Below are positions 32,210 to 42,831 of a DNA stretch of 64,000 nt, in pieces (position 1 is the stretch's first letter; each line of letters begins with the position of its first letter). This DNA is from Branchipolynoe longqiensis. Lineage: Eukaryota > Annelida > Polychaeta > Phyllodocida > Polynoidae. Both the position numbers and the translations under genes were made by a program. Under the pieces are notes generated by a model. It saw only the letters and a list, made by a program, of their open reading frames with translations. It was not told the DNA's origin and did no database searches. Location: contig CM059187.1 in the NCBI GenBank assembly GCA_030323885.1, positions 88,765,726-88,829,725 on the forward strand, read 5' to 3'.

Positions 32210-32432
32210 AGTCGATGTTAGATGGTGTTTAGCTTAGTTCCTGTGTGCCGTTATCATTAATATAATAATGATGTTATTAATGCTGTTGTTATTATTATTA
32301 ATATCCTCAGCGGCAAAGGTGAACAGATAATGCTTGCTCAGTTAGCATTGAGTTCATTCAAACTGAGATGTAAAGGTTCCTCAGTGATTAACAGCGAGGT
32401 ATGCTCCTTATGCACGGTGCTCCTATATCTCT
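32210..32432 (-). promoter_or_regulatory. Presumed 5' region of the LRR gene
   Basis: 223 bases between the start codon and a SINE. It contains an AT-rich ATTAATAATAATAACAACAG tract on the minus strand but no convincing TATA box or initiator. A SINE inserted at 32433 lies within the likely proximal promoter or 5' UTR. The role is inferred from position only. Confidence 0.25.
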
Positions 32433-32771
32433 ACCGGGCGCGGTGGTCGAATCGGTAGAGCATGAGCCTCGCGTGTGGGAGATCGGCAGTTCAGTTAGCG
32501 GTCGAGTCAAACCAATGTCATATCAAATTGATACTTGTCGCTTCCTAGCCTGGTGCTCGGCATTAATAGGATAGGGCAAAGACTGGTTAGCTCAGTGTCA
32601 GGATGATGTGACTGAGTGGGATACCAGTTAATGGTGCTGGCGGCCTGATTTCCCAGTGGGGCAGCACTATAAAGTCACCATGAGTATGCACTGTCACAAC
32701 TCGGGACCCATCCAGATATGATCTTAGATGTTGCCAGGATGTAAAGCTCCAACAACCAACCAACGAACCTG
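32433..32771 (+). mobile_element. tRNA-derived SINE, type a, with exact target duplication
   Basis: Full-length copy starting ACCGGGCGCGGTGGTCGAAT, body as in the family, tail TCCAACAACCAACCAACG. Flanked by an exact 9-bp direct repeat TATATCTCT (32424-32432, 32772-32780), direct evidence for retroposition. It lies about 220 bases upstream of the LRR start codon, in opposite orientation. Confidence 0.95.
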
Positions 32772-32780
32772 TATATCTCT

Positions 32781-34054
32781 TCCTAGGGCGGTTAACACAT
32801 GCCCCCAGACGGCGCCTGTGCCGGCTGTGTAGTGACGGGCTCCGGTGGTGGTGACTGGGCAGCACTGACTGAGCACCTTCGTACTGCTGCGCGGAAGGCT
32901 GTCTCGGAGTAGTAGTACTACTAGTAGTAGTTGTCAACGTCGGGGGGACGAGGCGTGGGCCGCCCGGCAAGGTGGGCGAGGTGTGTGGAGGCGGCAAACC
33001 GCATAGGTATGAGGTGAGGCTCGTGACCAGTGACCACACACACGAAATAGCGAATGGTAGACAGGAAGTGTGAACACTTATTTGTCTCCACACAAGTAAG
33101 GAAGTAAGTAAGCTTCGATGGGAAGCTCTCTACCTGCCAGTCACCAGCGGCAATCTAATTAGCATTAGGCGGCATCATGTCACAGGTTGGAGTAATCCGG
33201 TTTGACTCCTCACATAAGGTGGGTTTATTTTGTAGCGTGTGGGAGGAGTAGGAGGATGGGGAGGAGCAGGAGCAGGAGGAGACGGTGGTGGGCGGGGATT
33301 AGCAAAGATAGGCCCAGTCCTTCCTGTCTGGCACACAGCATTGGGAGTCGTCACACACCGCTGCACACACACCTACATATTGTGATATGTATATTTACAG
33401 ACACATATATATATATATATATACACATATATATTCGTGCATACAGTTTCACGCTGAACAGGGGGCACCCACCACGTAAAACACCCCAGCTACCGTCTGC
33501 CAAAAACACTCCCGTCGAAGAAAGCTGCCTTTGTGTGTAGGCACCCAGGTTTCCTGGCGGCCTGTTTCCCCCGTCTCTCCCGGGAACGACCTCGGGACTC
33601 CGCCGTTGAGAGCAAGGGGAGTGCCGAGCCCCCTTCCCGCCGGTGTGTGTGCCCGGAACCACCGCGACTCCTGTCTGCTGATTGGCTAGCCAGTGTCTGG
33701 GACAGGTGGGTGCACAGGGAACGCCCGACCGACCCACATAGACCTCCCCCCCCCCCGAGTCTTCCCTCTACCCCCCCCCCCCCACACACACACATACATC
33801 ATCAGCAATCCCTTAACCGCGAGGGTTTGTTGGGGCACCACAGATGACTTTGCAAACAGGTTTCTCCAGTTTTCATTGTTTGTCACTGCCCTCTGGGACT
33901 TGCCGAACTCCATGCCTGATGTTGTCTTTGCACATCTTTCTTTGTATGCCTCGTCGTCTTCCACCTTTCACTGTGCCTTGCGAGATTATTTTGGCCAGTT
34001 TGTGTCTCTTTGTGATCATCGGGAGATCTTTGTGATAATTGGCAGCTTCGTGTA
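32781..34054. other. Gene-free GC-richer stretch
   Basis: Contains a (TA)n microsatellite near 33400-33435 and C-runs at 33748-33785. Frames on both strands at 33350-33850 overlap in several phases, are Pro/Arg/Gly-rich and show no domain. A spliced first exon or CpG-rich regulatory region cannot be excluded. Confidence 0.45.
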
Positions 34055-34057
34055 ATA

Positions 34058-34608
34058 AGCCCTGTTTACACGGGCAATTGTGAAGCGAATTAGACAAAGC
34101 GATTTATATGAAGCGAATTAGAGGTGCGTTTACACATGGAGCGGTTTAAGGCGGAAATCGATATCTGCGCATGAGCAAGTCCAGACTAACCAGCGCCAGT
34201 TTGGGTTCGTCAACGTCACCACGAGAGTGTGGGTTCGACCTAGATATGTATGGACTGAATCGTATTGGTTTGGAACGGTCAAAACTTCTGTTGGGCAGTG
34301 AAACCCTAAAAATAAATGATGAAAAAAATATCTATGCACAGCTAGCGGTTTCATAGACCAAATTATATAATATGCACTTTTGATCGACCGGAAAATCAAC
34401 AAACTGAGGTCTCGACTGAGCATGCGTGTGAGGTGGTTAAGCTAGTTAGCTTCATATAAACCACCTCGCGAGGTGGTTTACATGTACCGATTTATATGAA
34501 TCGATTCAGCCCTAAAACGCCATAGCGTCACGTTTACACACGAAATGTAAATCGATCTAGACAACTGGTTTTATATGAAGCGTTTTAACTCGCCCGTGTA
34601 AACACAGA
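34058..34608. mobile_element. Word-iterating element C (GAAGCGAATTAGA word)
   Basis: Ends AGCCCTGTTTACACGGGC and the complement of CGCCCGTGTAAACACAGA. Arms repeat GAAGCGAATTAGA, ATATGAAGCG and ATCGATT words. The core aligns to the reverse complement of element B (CTATGAAA..CTAGCTGTGCA, ATCGATTTCCGCC / ATCGACTTCCGCC). The target duplication is unclear. B and C flank the LRR gene on either side in opposite core orientation. Confidence 0.75.
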
Positions 34609-34614
34609 TATAGA

Positions 34615-35520
34615 TCCTCCTCTCTATAGAGGGTATGCACAGACGTCATGCTAAACGGAAGTGCGGCCATTGCGGCGATCATCATGCTGTCGGTCGCGAA
34701 GTGACAAAGACTGCTTTCATTACTTGACTGCCGCTCTCCATGTAGCTCTCTGCTTGAGAGTTGCGTCCATGCCACAAACCCAACTAACTCAATGCATTGT
34801 CAATGGCAGTGAGCAATCTTCATACAGAAAAAGTGAAATATCCCTAAAGCCACACCACCTAGAAATATACTGATTTGAATACATATAGAAAACACATTCA
34901 ACAAAAAGATTATATTAAATTTATATGGTTAGGGTTCTGCATTTCTATTAACTTTGAATAAAATAGATGTTTTGCACTGTGCATACCAGCAACCTCAATG
35001 CATTGTCAATGGTCGTGAGCAATCTTCATACAGAAAATGTGAAATATCTTTAAAACCACACCACCTAGAAACAAACTGTCTGGTAGACATATAGAGAACA
35101 TATTCAACAAACAGATTATATTAAATTTATAAGGTTTGGGGTTTGTATTTCAATTAATTTTGAATAAAATTTTGAATAAAATGGTGGAGGACATTTTGCA
35201 CTGCGTGTACCGGCAAACTCAATGCATTGTCAATGGCCGTGAACAATCTTCATTCAGAAAAAGTGAAATATCTCTAAAACCACACCACTTAGAAACAAAC
35301 CGCTTGGGACACATATAGTAACCATATTCAACGAACAGATTATATTAAATTTATATGGTTAGGGTTCTGCATTTCTATTAATTTTGAATAAAATTAACGT
35401 TTTGCACTGCGCGCATCGGCAAACTCAATGCATTGTCAGGTTGTTTACCAGTTGATATCGCCACAATGACCGCACTTCCGTTTGATGACGTCACGGGAGT
35501 ACCCTCTATACGGAGGGGTC
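34615..35520. mobile_element. Inverted-end element containing ~206-bp tandem repeats (family N)
   Basis: Left end CCTCCTCTCTATAGAGGGTA...ACGGAAGTGCGGCCATTG matches the complement of the right end (CAATGACCGCACTTCCG...TACCCTCTATACGGAGGGG) over about 60 bases. Inside, AATGCATTGTCA recurs at 34791, 34997, 35221 and 35427, giving units of 206, 224 and 206 bases plus a partial fourth. A LINE fragment (34677-34780) is inserted just inside the left end. It abuts element C. No coding frame. Confidence 0.8.
34677..34780 (-). mobile_element. LINE 3' fragment with (ATG)n-type tail
   Basis: Matches 55228-55330 on the minus strand (ATCATCATGCTGTCGGTCGC, GACAAAGACTGCTTTCATTA, CTCTCCATGTAGCTCTCTGC). It inserted after GCGGCGATC of the family N left end, whose mirror at the right end is uninterrupted. 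Confidence 0.75.
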
Positions 35521-35583
35521 GATAGGAGTGGAGGAACACTCGTGGTGAATTCAACGCTTGGATTTCTTCCGTCTTTGCTGTTG

Positions 35584-35893
35584 ATTGGTTGGTTGTTGGA
35601 GTTTTACATCCTGATAACATCTAAGGTAATATCAGGATGGGTACCGACTTCTGATAGTGCTCACTCATGATGACTTTATAGTGCTGCCCCACTGGAAAAT
35701 CAGGCTGCCAGCACCATGACCACTCAGTCACATTATCCTGACAACCAGTCCTTGTCCTATCCTATTAATGTCAAGCGCCAGGCTAGGAAGTGACAATTAT
35801 CAATTTTATAACTAATTGGTTTGACTCAACCGGGAACCGAACTCCCGATCTCCCACACGCGAGGCCTGCGCTCTACCGATCTGGGTACCGCAT
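35584..35893 (-). mobile_element. tRNA-derived SINE, type a, full length
   Basis: The minus strand reads head GCGGTACCCAGATCGGTAGA, B-box region GGGAGTTCGGTTCCCGG, GAGTCAAACC, the shared body with small deletions near GACACTGAGCCA, and a type a tail complementary to GATTGGTTGGTTGTTGG. Confidence 0.9.
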
Positions 35894-36118
35894 GCGGTTT
35901 CTGTCTTTGATGACGGGATCCAACAATGGTGGCAGGACAATAATGAGGCAACGACCGGTAATTACTGGGGCTGGCAAGTCCTCAGTGATTTGGGTGCATT
36001 TGGATAAAGTTCACGAAACCTCTGCCGAGCTTCCATCACTGACGAACGGCTTTACCTTCACAGTTTGACATGAATTTCCCGCCAGCACAGATTCATGTGA
36101 ATGGGGCCCTAAAGGATT

Positions 36119-36432
36119 TGTTTGCTTGTTGTTGTTTTACGTCCTAGCAACATCTTAGGTCATATCGGGATGGGTACTGACTTGTCACAGATCCCCCTCA
36201 TGGTGATTTTATAGTGCTGCCCCATTGGGAGACCAGGCCACTAGCACCATGACCTGGTATCCCACACAGTCACATTATCCCGATACTGTGCTGACCAGTC
36301 ATTATCCTATCCTATTAATGCCGAGCACCAGGCTAGGTAGCGACAAGTATCAATTTTATAAGTCATTAGCTTAACTCGGCTGGGATTCGAACTACCGACC
36401 TTCCACACTCAGCTGATTCGGCCATAGCGCAC
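36119..36432 (-). mobile_element. tRNA-derived SINE, type b, full length
   Basis: The minus strand reads head GCGCTATGGCCGAATCAGCT, B-box region GTAGTTCGAATCCCAGC, the shared body, and a tail complementary to TTGTTTGCTTGTTGTTGTTT. Confidence 0.9.
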
Positions 36433-36812
36433 TGTCGGGGTGCCAAAGGACGTCATTGGGCCCACCAGCGGGACACCCAATGGAAGGTAACCATGCCAAA
36501 AGTAGCCAGATAACACACCACACAGCTACGTACAAGCCTATGATATGTAAATAGGAGTAGGCTAGTCTAGTAATAAGAGTAGAACAAAATTTAAAAAATA
36601 CATATATGCCAAGAAAATTTAAAAAAAAACTAACATAGGCTACTAACCATACCAACCAACTATCTGCAGGCAATCAAATTACTTATCAGCAGCTACTGTG
36701 TGGTAAGATAACACCAACACTACAACTGGCCAGCATTGAAAACAAGCCTGGGTACCCAGGCTTATATGCCATGGACAGTATAAATACAGCCTCAATAAAA
36801 AAAATATTAAAA
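36433..36812 (+). mobile_element. LINE 3' end (family C), copy 3
   Basis: Plus-strand 3' UTR matching the complement of 46700-47210: GCCAGATAACACACCACACA, AAGCCTATGATATGTAAATA, GGCCAGCATTGAAAACAAGC and ATAAATACAGCCTCAATAAAA, then an A-rich end. 5'-truncated, no ORF2 codons left. Confidence 0.8.
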
Positions 36813-37099
36813 AATTAATAAGAAAATTGAGCTAAGTGTAAAGTGAGTTGAAATAATCGATGATCAGTTAGTAAGGGTAGACACCCGGTGCAGCCAACCG
36901 TGGAGTCATTCTTTCGTGACCGCGCGTTCCTGAAACAACCGCCCACCTCCCACGCCACTGTGGAGACATCGTGTAACCAGGCAGTGTCGGCGCCACTCAA
37001 AAACTGGCAAACACATCCGTGAATGATGCACACAAATAAGCATTGTCTCTGGCACTGCCATGGAAATCGAGTAAACAGTGGGGAGGGGAGAGCATGGAA

Positions 37100-37985
37100 T
37101 TTGAGGTATGGAGGGGTGGAGTGAGGAAATAAGAAGAAGAATGAGAAGGAGGGTGGGAAGAGAAGAGAAGAGGGAGGGAAGGAGTTGGTGAAGAATAACA
37201 AGAAGAAGAAGGAGTGGAAGAAGGACGGGAAGAGAAGAGGGAGGGGAGGCGTTGTTGAAGAAGAAGAAGAAGAAGAAGAAGAAGGAGGGGAAGGAGGGCG
37301 GGAAGAAGAGAAGAGAAGGGAGGGAAGGAGTTGGTGAAGAATAACAAGAAGAAGAAGAAGAAGAAGAAGGAGTGGAAGGAGGACGGGAAGAGAAGAGGGA
37401 GGGGAGGCGTTGTTGAAGAAGAAGAAGAAGAAGAAGGAGGGGAAGGAGGGGGGAAGAGAAGAGAAAAGGGGAAGGAGGGAGTGTTGAAGAAGAACAAGCA
37501 GAAGAAGGAGGGGAATGAGGACGGGAAGAGAAGAGAAGATGGAGGGGAGGAGTTGTTGAAGAAGAAGAAGGAGGGGAAGGAGATCGGGAAGAGAAGAGAA
37601 GAGGGAGGGGAGGAGTTGTTGAAGAAGAAGAAGAAGAAGAAGAAGGAGGGGAAGGAGGGCGGGAAGAGAAGAGAAGAGGGAGGGGAGGAGTTGTTGAAGA
37701 AGAACAAGAAGAAGAAGAAGGACGGGAAGGAGGACGGGAAGAGAAGAGAAGAGAAGAGGGAGGGGAGGAGTTGTTGAAGAAGAAAAAGAAGAATGGGAAG
37801 AAAGAGGGAGAGGAGTGGGGGTGACAAAGGGGAGAGGGCGGCTAAGAGCTTAGAAAGAAGAAGAATGAGAAGAAGAATAGGAGGAGGAGGAGGAGGAGGA
37901 GGAGAAGAAGAAGAAGAAGAAGAAGAAGAAGGAGAGCAGGGAGATGAAGCGATGGAAGAAGAAGAAGAGAATGAGTAGGAGAAGG
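37100..37985. repeat. Polypurine GAA/GGGAGG minisatellite
   Basis: Nearly 900 bases almost free of C and T on this strand. It alternates (GAA)n runs with GGGAGGGGAGGAGTTGTTGA blocks, forming irregular 75-115-bp units, about six of them between 37150 and 37780. A mirror-symmetric polypurine tract is prone to triplex DNA. The long minus-strand Ser/Phe/Pro frame and the plus-strand Glu/Lys frame are repeat artefacts. Confidence 0.9.
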
Positions 37986-38122
37986 AGTAGAAATCCCACG
38001 TTCTAATATGTTAAACCCGTGTGAAGGAAGTGGGAACGATTTCATCAGATAATCTCAAAGTTCATATCCTTTTTACCCCCTTTGAAATATTTGTTCATGG
38101 ATCAGGACAATTCTTTGTTCAA

Positions 38123-38124
<2 letters not shown>

Positions 38125-38160
<36 letters not shown>
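38125..38160. repeat. (TA)n microsatellite
   Basis: About 18 TA units; a second (TA)n tract of similar length lies at 38373-38404, with about 210 bases of non-repeat sequence between. Confidence 0.9.
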
Positions 38161-38164
<4 letters not shown>

Positions 38165-38367
38165 CGTTCTCCATTTTTGTTTCTGTGAAATTGTATGTCG
38201 AATTAGTATTGCGAAGGGACCATCCACTTTACAGTGGCATACCAATGTTGACTTGGTGGTGTCGTTTTGGTGGATCGATTTCCTAGACCTATATCGACCT
38301 AATTTCAATGTCGAATCGATGTCAGGTATCATATATATATAGTATATACGTATACATATCTGTATAG

Positions 38368-38404
<37 letters not shown>

Positions 38405-38406
<2 letters not shown>

Positions 38407-39221
38407 TATACTGTTTTCTTCGTGAAGCCTAAAGCGATTTTCAATGAGAAATACAGGAGTGGAAAGATCATTTCGCACACATGCGTCGAGACCAAACAAA
38501 GACAGTGAGACACATGTGTGAGGCGAGATGGCGAAATGTGATGATAGTAGAAGATACGAATTCACTTGTGGTTCCACGTCTGATGACAACAGACTTTCGC
38601 ATAGTGACAGCAGATGATTTGCATTGACAACAAGCAAAATATAGTAACAGCTGATGTCTACTTTAAGTTTAAAGGTGTTAATTTAATATTATTTCTGTTA
38701 TAAAATGGTCGTACATTGTGGGGGTGCGAGTGGGGGTTGCTGTCAAGTTATATGTACCAAATGATTTGGATTGGGCACTTTATTGGTTTTCCTTTAAAAA
38801 AACATCTGTCACAAATTATTTTGTCAAATGACCTACTGACCTACAAACAATAAGTCTGAGGAAGGAAACACAAACACTCGGAATACGTTGACAGCCCTCG
38901 GCTCACACCCGCACTAAACACAGGAAGGCACAAGTGTTTGACTTCCAGGCGCCATATTGCAATTCTTGGAAAGATCACCACTTTCTGGTGGGGGTGAGGA
39001 AATAAAAAATATAAAAACTGATTTTTATTGAACTCTCAGAACAGGCTGAGGCTGAGGCCAGCCACCGATATCCTCTTCTTTTTTTAAACAGCTTTTATTT
39101 CCAGAAACTCAGGAACAGTATGCGGGTATTCCGAGTTCTGCTGATACCTCAGGAAGGACTGCAGTTGCGACCCAGCAAGCTAGGCCACCGCGTTCGGTGT
39201 CATTATAATGCACTTCATTTT
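38405..39221. other. Gene-free stretch
   Basis: No recognised repeat or domain; a T-run near 39080 and a C-rich GCGTTCGGTGTC patch are the only features. Confidence 0.45.
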
Positions 39222-39297
39222 AGCTTGAAGTAAGTTTTATTTAAAGGGATTAACTTTCACTTTTGAAATTAATGTTGGTGTGCCCACTGAAATGTTA

Positions 39298-39420
39298 TGG
39301 CCCTGTCACACTATGATGCTTCTCGCCGGCACGCCGTCAGCGCACAAAATATCTTCTATGCGTCGAGACATATCCAACTTTTCGGCGGTTTGGGGAAAAA
39401 GATCGGAGCACTGCAATATG
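39298..39420. mobile_element. Truncated word-iterating element, A-like end
   Basis: TTA then TGGCCCTGTCACACTATGAT matches the terminal repeat of A1 and A2. The sequence beyond (CTTCTCGCCGGCACGCCG) differs from A and no mirror end is found before element D. It could be a deleted copy or a further lexicon variant. The right limit is approximate. Confidence 0.5.
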
Positions 39421-39462
39421 TGTATAAATACTTTACCAATATCCAGTAACATCTAAGTCTAA

Positions 39463-40006
39463 AGCCCCGGTCACATAGCCGTTAGTGGACGTAGTTGAAC
39501 GTAGTGGAGGCTAACATAGTTGAAAGTAGTTGAACGTAGTTGAACGTAGTTGAACATACCGGCATCCGTACTTGTCCATGATGTTAACTTGGTAATAATG
39601 TGGGTGAGCCGTGATCTCCGATTTAATTTTTGGACATGTTCAAAAGAGGGTTACGTTAGAGGCTGAATTTGCAGCCATGATGCTAACGTACTCTAGCATA
39701 CTCTAGCATACTCTAGCATACTCTAGTGTGCTCTAGCATGCTCTAGCATACTCTAGCGTTCTTGGACAAAGCCCTGGTCACATAGCCATTAGTGGACGTA
39801 TGTGAATGTAGTGGCGGCTAACGTAGTTGAACATACCGGCACCCATACCGTAACATATTTATCTGTACCCTAATGTATTTATCTGTACCAAAACCTACCA
39901 TACCTTAATGTATTTCAACATAGATTAGCGTACTTACACCACATTTGACCCTCGTTAATCTATCCTACGGATCACTACGTCCTCTAAAAGCTATGTGACC
40001 GGGCCT
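39463..40006. mobile_element. Word-iterating element D (GTAGTTGAAC word)
   Basis: 544 bp flanked by TAA (39460-39462, 40007-40009), ends AGCCCCGGTCACATAG and the complement of CTATGTGACCGGGCCT. The left arm repeats GTAGTTGAACGTAGTTGAAC words. A second, near-identical left end begins at about 39770 (AGCCCTGGTCACATAGCCAT), so the arm has been duplicated internally. It is inserted in a family L MITE with a recognisable empty site. Confidence 0.88.
39688..39757. repeat. ACTCTAGCAT 10-bp tandem repeat
   Basis: Seven head-to-tail copies of ACTCTAGCAT with few changes (GCTCTAGCAT, ACTCTAGTGT), lying inside element D between its left arm and the internal second left end. Confidence 0.9.
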
Positions 40007-40321
40007 TAAGTAGGATCAAATCTAATTAATTGATTTGGTTTTTTAAATGTTTGCTGTCATCGGATTTTGCAGCTTTAACGCAGAGTGTTCCACTGAAAGT
40101 GAAACCAACATGTCATCATCTATGTAGTCGGCAACGATTCGTACCAAAATTGTCACGGACAGAATTTGAGGGTATTTTTGTTCTTTTCAAGCAATTATTG
40201 TTGCCACCTTTATTGTGAGGCACTAATTGTCCGTGTGCAGAAAAAGCTAGGCGTCTTAATGCCCACTTGACACCTCCCGACAGTGGCGAGTGTCATGGCC
40301 ACAGGCCTGCACTTATACTGG

Positions 40322-40615
40322 CGTTCTCTGTGGCAGAGTGGTTAGAGTGTCTGACTTTTTTCTAGGTCGGACTCCTAATCTGAAGGTCGGTGGTTCGATT
40401 CCCCATGCCCCCACCTCTGCCAATTTTGATTTCCACCACTGTGTATAACTTACAGCGACATCAAAGGCCAGTTGCTCTCATACCTTGTCTATGTGGTGTG
40501 GGAGGTTAAAAATCCCTTGGGTCGGTAAAAGTGGAGACTCGGGCTTTCTATCTACAAACTGTCTAATGGTGAAAACAAGTCTATTCAGACTGATCCATGA
40601 TAGGCAGTATAAATC
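40322..40615 (+). mobile_element. tRNA-derived SINE, unrelated family
   Basis: A tRNA-like head with A-box region GTGGCAGAGTGGTTAGAGTG and B box GGTGGTTCGATTCCCCATG, then a body CCACCACTGTGTATAACTTA to AATCCCTTGGGTCGGTAAAA and an A-rich end. The acceptor ends do not pair and there is a long tail, so it is a SINE rather than a working tRNA. Single copy here. Confidence 0.65.
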
Positions 40616-40833
40616 TTCAAGAAAAAAATAATACTATTAACTTATAGAGCTCTTTACTTCTGAGCTATTGGAAATGGGACCCAGAAGGTCACTAAACAGG
40701 CTCCCCGGACAAGAAGGCTATGGTGGGGCACAATGCACAATGGTAGGTAGCCAGCACACACAGTGCTTGCAGACCAGACGGGACGCGTCCGTCTCCCGTT
40801 TTGGTAGATCATGGGATTCGAACCCATGGGATA

Positions 40834-40982
40834 ATTGTTGGTAGTTGGGGTTTTACGTCCTGGCAATATCTGAGGTCATATCAGGATAGTGCGCACTCAT
40901 TGCAAACTTTATAGTGCTGCCCCACTGGGAGACCAGGCCACCACCACCAGCACCTGATATCCCACTCAGTCACATTATACTA
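40834..40982 (-). mobile_element. tRNA-derived SINE 3' half
   Basis: Tail complement GTTGGTAGTTGGGGTTTTAC, then the body with the GGTACCGACTTGTGACA box deleted, ending at CACTCAGTCACATTATAC. Head missing. Confidence 0.8.
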
Positions 40983-41358
40983 AGGGATAGGGCTGGAAGA
41001 GAAGCAACCCCATTTTCTGTTGAGTACGCATACCAGATCCAATCTTCAGTTCCTTCTCGGGGGTTAGCGTACAGTACCTTGGGGATACACGTGTTCATGA
41101 ACTTTGGTGAGATCCAAGGAGGTCACACCTGACTGACTTTTGGATCCGCACAGATGACTCTTGCCAATCACAGACCCCAGTCTGCAAAGGACCATTATTC
41201 CGATGTCAGGATGCGTCGGATGCATGACACCAGCAAGATGTTGTTACCCATACATTGGTAAATATTCACATTAGTTTTTAAAGTACAAAACAACCTATAA
41301 AGGTTGTCGCTAATGCAGATTTCAGGTAATTAATTACATAACTGTAAGATGGTCTTGA
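40983..41358. other. Gene-free stretch
   Basis: No recognised repeat; the tandem satellite begins at its right end. Confidence 0.4.
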
Positions 41359-42122
41359 AGTAATCGGGACCTAATCAATGTGTCTTCTAAATAATACATT
41401 CCCTACATAGGACATGACCTAAATAGTGAATGGACCGAATAGTGTGTGACCTAATTAATATGTGACTTAATAAGGAGTGACCTAAATAGTGCATGGCCCG
41501 GATAGTGTGTGATCTAAATAATACATGACCTAAATAGGTGTGACCAAAATAGTGTACGAACTGAATAGTCCATGATCAAAATAATATGTGACCTTAATAG
41601 GGTATGGATTAAATAGTGTAGGACCAGAATTGTGGGTGATCTAAGTAATACATTACCTAAATAAGGACTGACCTAAACACTGAATGGACTGAAGAGTGCG
41701 TGACCTAAATAATATGTGACCTTAATAGGGTATGGATTAAATAGTGTAGGACCAGAATAGTGGGTGATCTAAGTAATACATTACCTAAATAGGGACTGAC
41801 CTAAACACTGAATGGACTGAAGAGTGCGTGACCTAAATAATACGTGACCTTAATAAGGTATGGATTAAATAGTGTAGGACCAGAATAGTGGGTGATCTAA
41901 GTAATACATTACCTAAATAGGGACTGACCTAAACACTGAATGGACTGAAGAGTGCGTGACCTAAATAATACATGACCTTAATAGGGTATGGATTAAATAG
42001 TGCAGGACCAGAATAGTGGGTGACCTAAGTAATACATTACCTAAATAGGGACTGACCTAAACACTGAATGGACTGAAGAGTGCGTGACCTAAATAATAAG
42101 TGACCTAAATAGTGTATGACCT
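41359..42122. repeat. Hierarchical satellite: 16-bp monomer, 128-bp higher-order unit
   Basis: The basic monomer is 16 bases, consensus near ATAGTGNNTGACCTAA. From 41581 eight distinguishable monomers form a 128-base block repeated exactly in register at 41581, 41709, 41837 and 41965, with a partial fifth from 42093. Copies differ by only a few bases. To the left (about 41390-41580) are twelve monomers of 15-16 bases without higher-order periodicity. No coding frame. Confidence 0.95.
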
Positions 42123-42831
42123 ATGCTTTCTGGCCGTGCTGTGTTTACGTTCTCTGTGGTAATGCGGGCTGTTCTGTAAATGGCACACTGACACTGTCCA
42201 GGCACGCAGATTCCAAGTCATAAACATCGCCTCTAACCTCGAGTGACGTTCTCAGGAACATGTTTTCCAAGTTAGTGTTGGTTAGTCCAAAGACCCTACC
42301 TATAATACTAAGACGGCTCACTCAGCCTGTACTGTGTAATCAAAATGATCAAACCCACCACTTGGTGCGCTGGCTGTTCTCTTGGTTAAACAAGTGCTAT
42401 ATTATATATATAAATGTATATATGAATGTGAAAGATCTGTGATGATGGCGATGCTGATGACGATGTGTATTTGTTCATAGCAATTTCATATTGATGTGTA
42501 TTCATACTTACCTATCTCATGTATAATATAATTGTATGTGTTTACATGTGAAACACCAACCAGCAGCCGGGCTGATCAAACCCACCACAAGGTGGCACTG
42601 CAAAATTTACATTACCATGGGAGAGATAGGGAGTGAGCCGTCTTAGTGTTATAGGGTCTTTGGTTAGTCCCTCCTATTTTAGGCTTTGGGTTTACATTGT
42701 CATTACTAGGTTTCTTAATAGTTGAAGGAAAGGTGCCTCCACTGTAGCTATTAGAAGGCTTCCCCGCAGAGGGACCAGAGTTGTCTCCATCTCTAAATTT
42801 GCTTCCATTAATTACCATTACTTATTTATTT
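42123..42831. other. Gene-free stretch
   Basis: Contains an inverted pair: GGTTAGTCCAAAGACCCTA with CACTAAGACGGCTCACTC near 42280-42315, mirrored by GAGTGAGCCGTCTTAGTG with TAGGGTCTTTGGTTAGTC near 42631-42667. Each half also holds TGATCAAACCCACCA. This is probably a decayed foldback element; no gene. Confidence 0.5.

Larger units (their letters stand above)
39222..40074 (-). mobile_element. TTAA-type MITE (family L) split by word-iterating elements
   Basis: The minus-strand family L copy has a right-hand terminus complementary to GCAGCT before TTAA (40075-40078). Its body is interrupted first near 39295 by an A-like end and again at 39463-40006 by element D. The host sequence either side of D (ATCTAAGTCTAA and TAAGTAGGATCAAATC) rejoins to match intact family L copies when one TAA is removed. 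Confidence 0.8.

Noticed and set aside
33351..33847. Several 90-128-residue frames on both strands
   Set aside because: They overlap in at least four phases in a GC-rich patch and contain no recognised domain; no basis to choose one as real.
36997..37827. 276-residue minus-strand frame rich in Ser, Phe and Pro
   Set aside because: It is the translation of the polypurine minisatellite; the complementary strand gives an equally long Glu/Lys frame, and there is no domain or non-repeat part that stands alone.
40322..40405. Possible tRNA gene
   Set aside because: A and B boxes are present, but the acceptor ends do not pair, the anticodon arm is not clean and a long SINE-like body follows.
41359..42122. 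CRISPR or operator array
   Set aside because: Monomers are head to tail without unique spacers and fit a hierarchical satellite.
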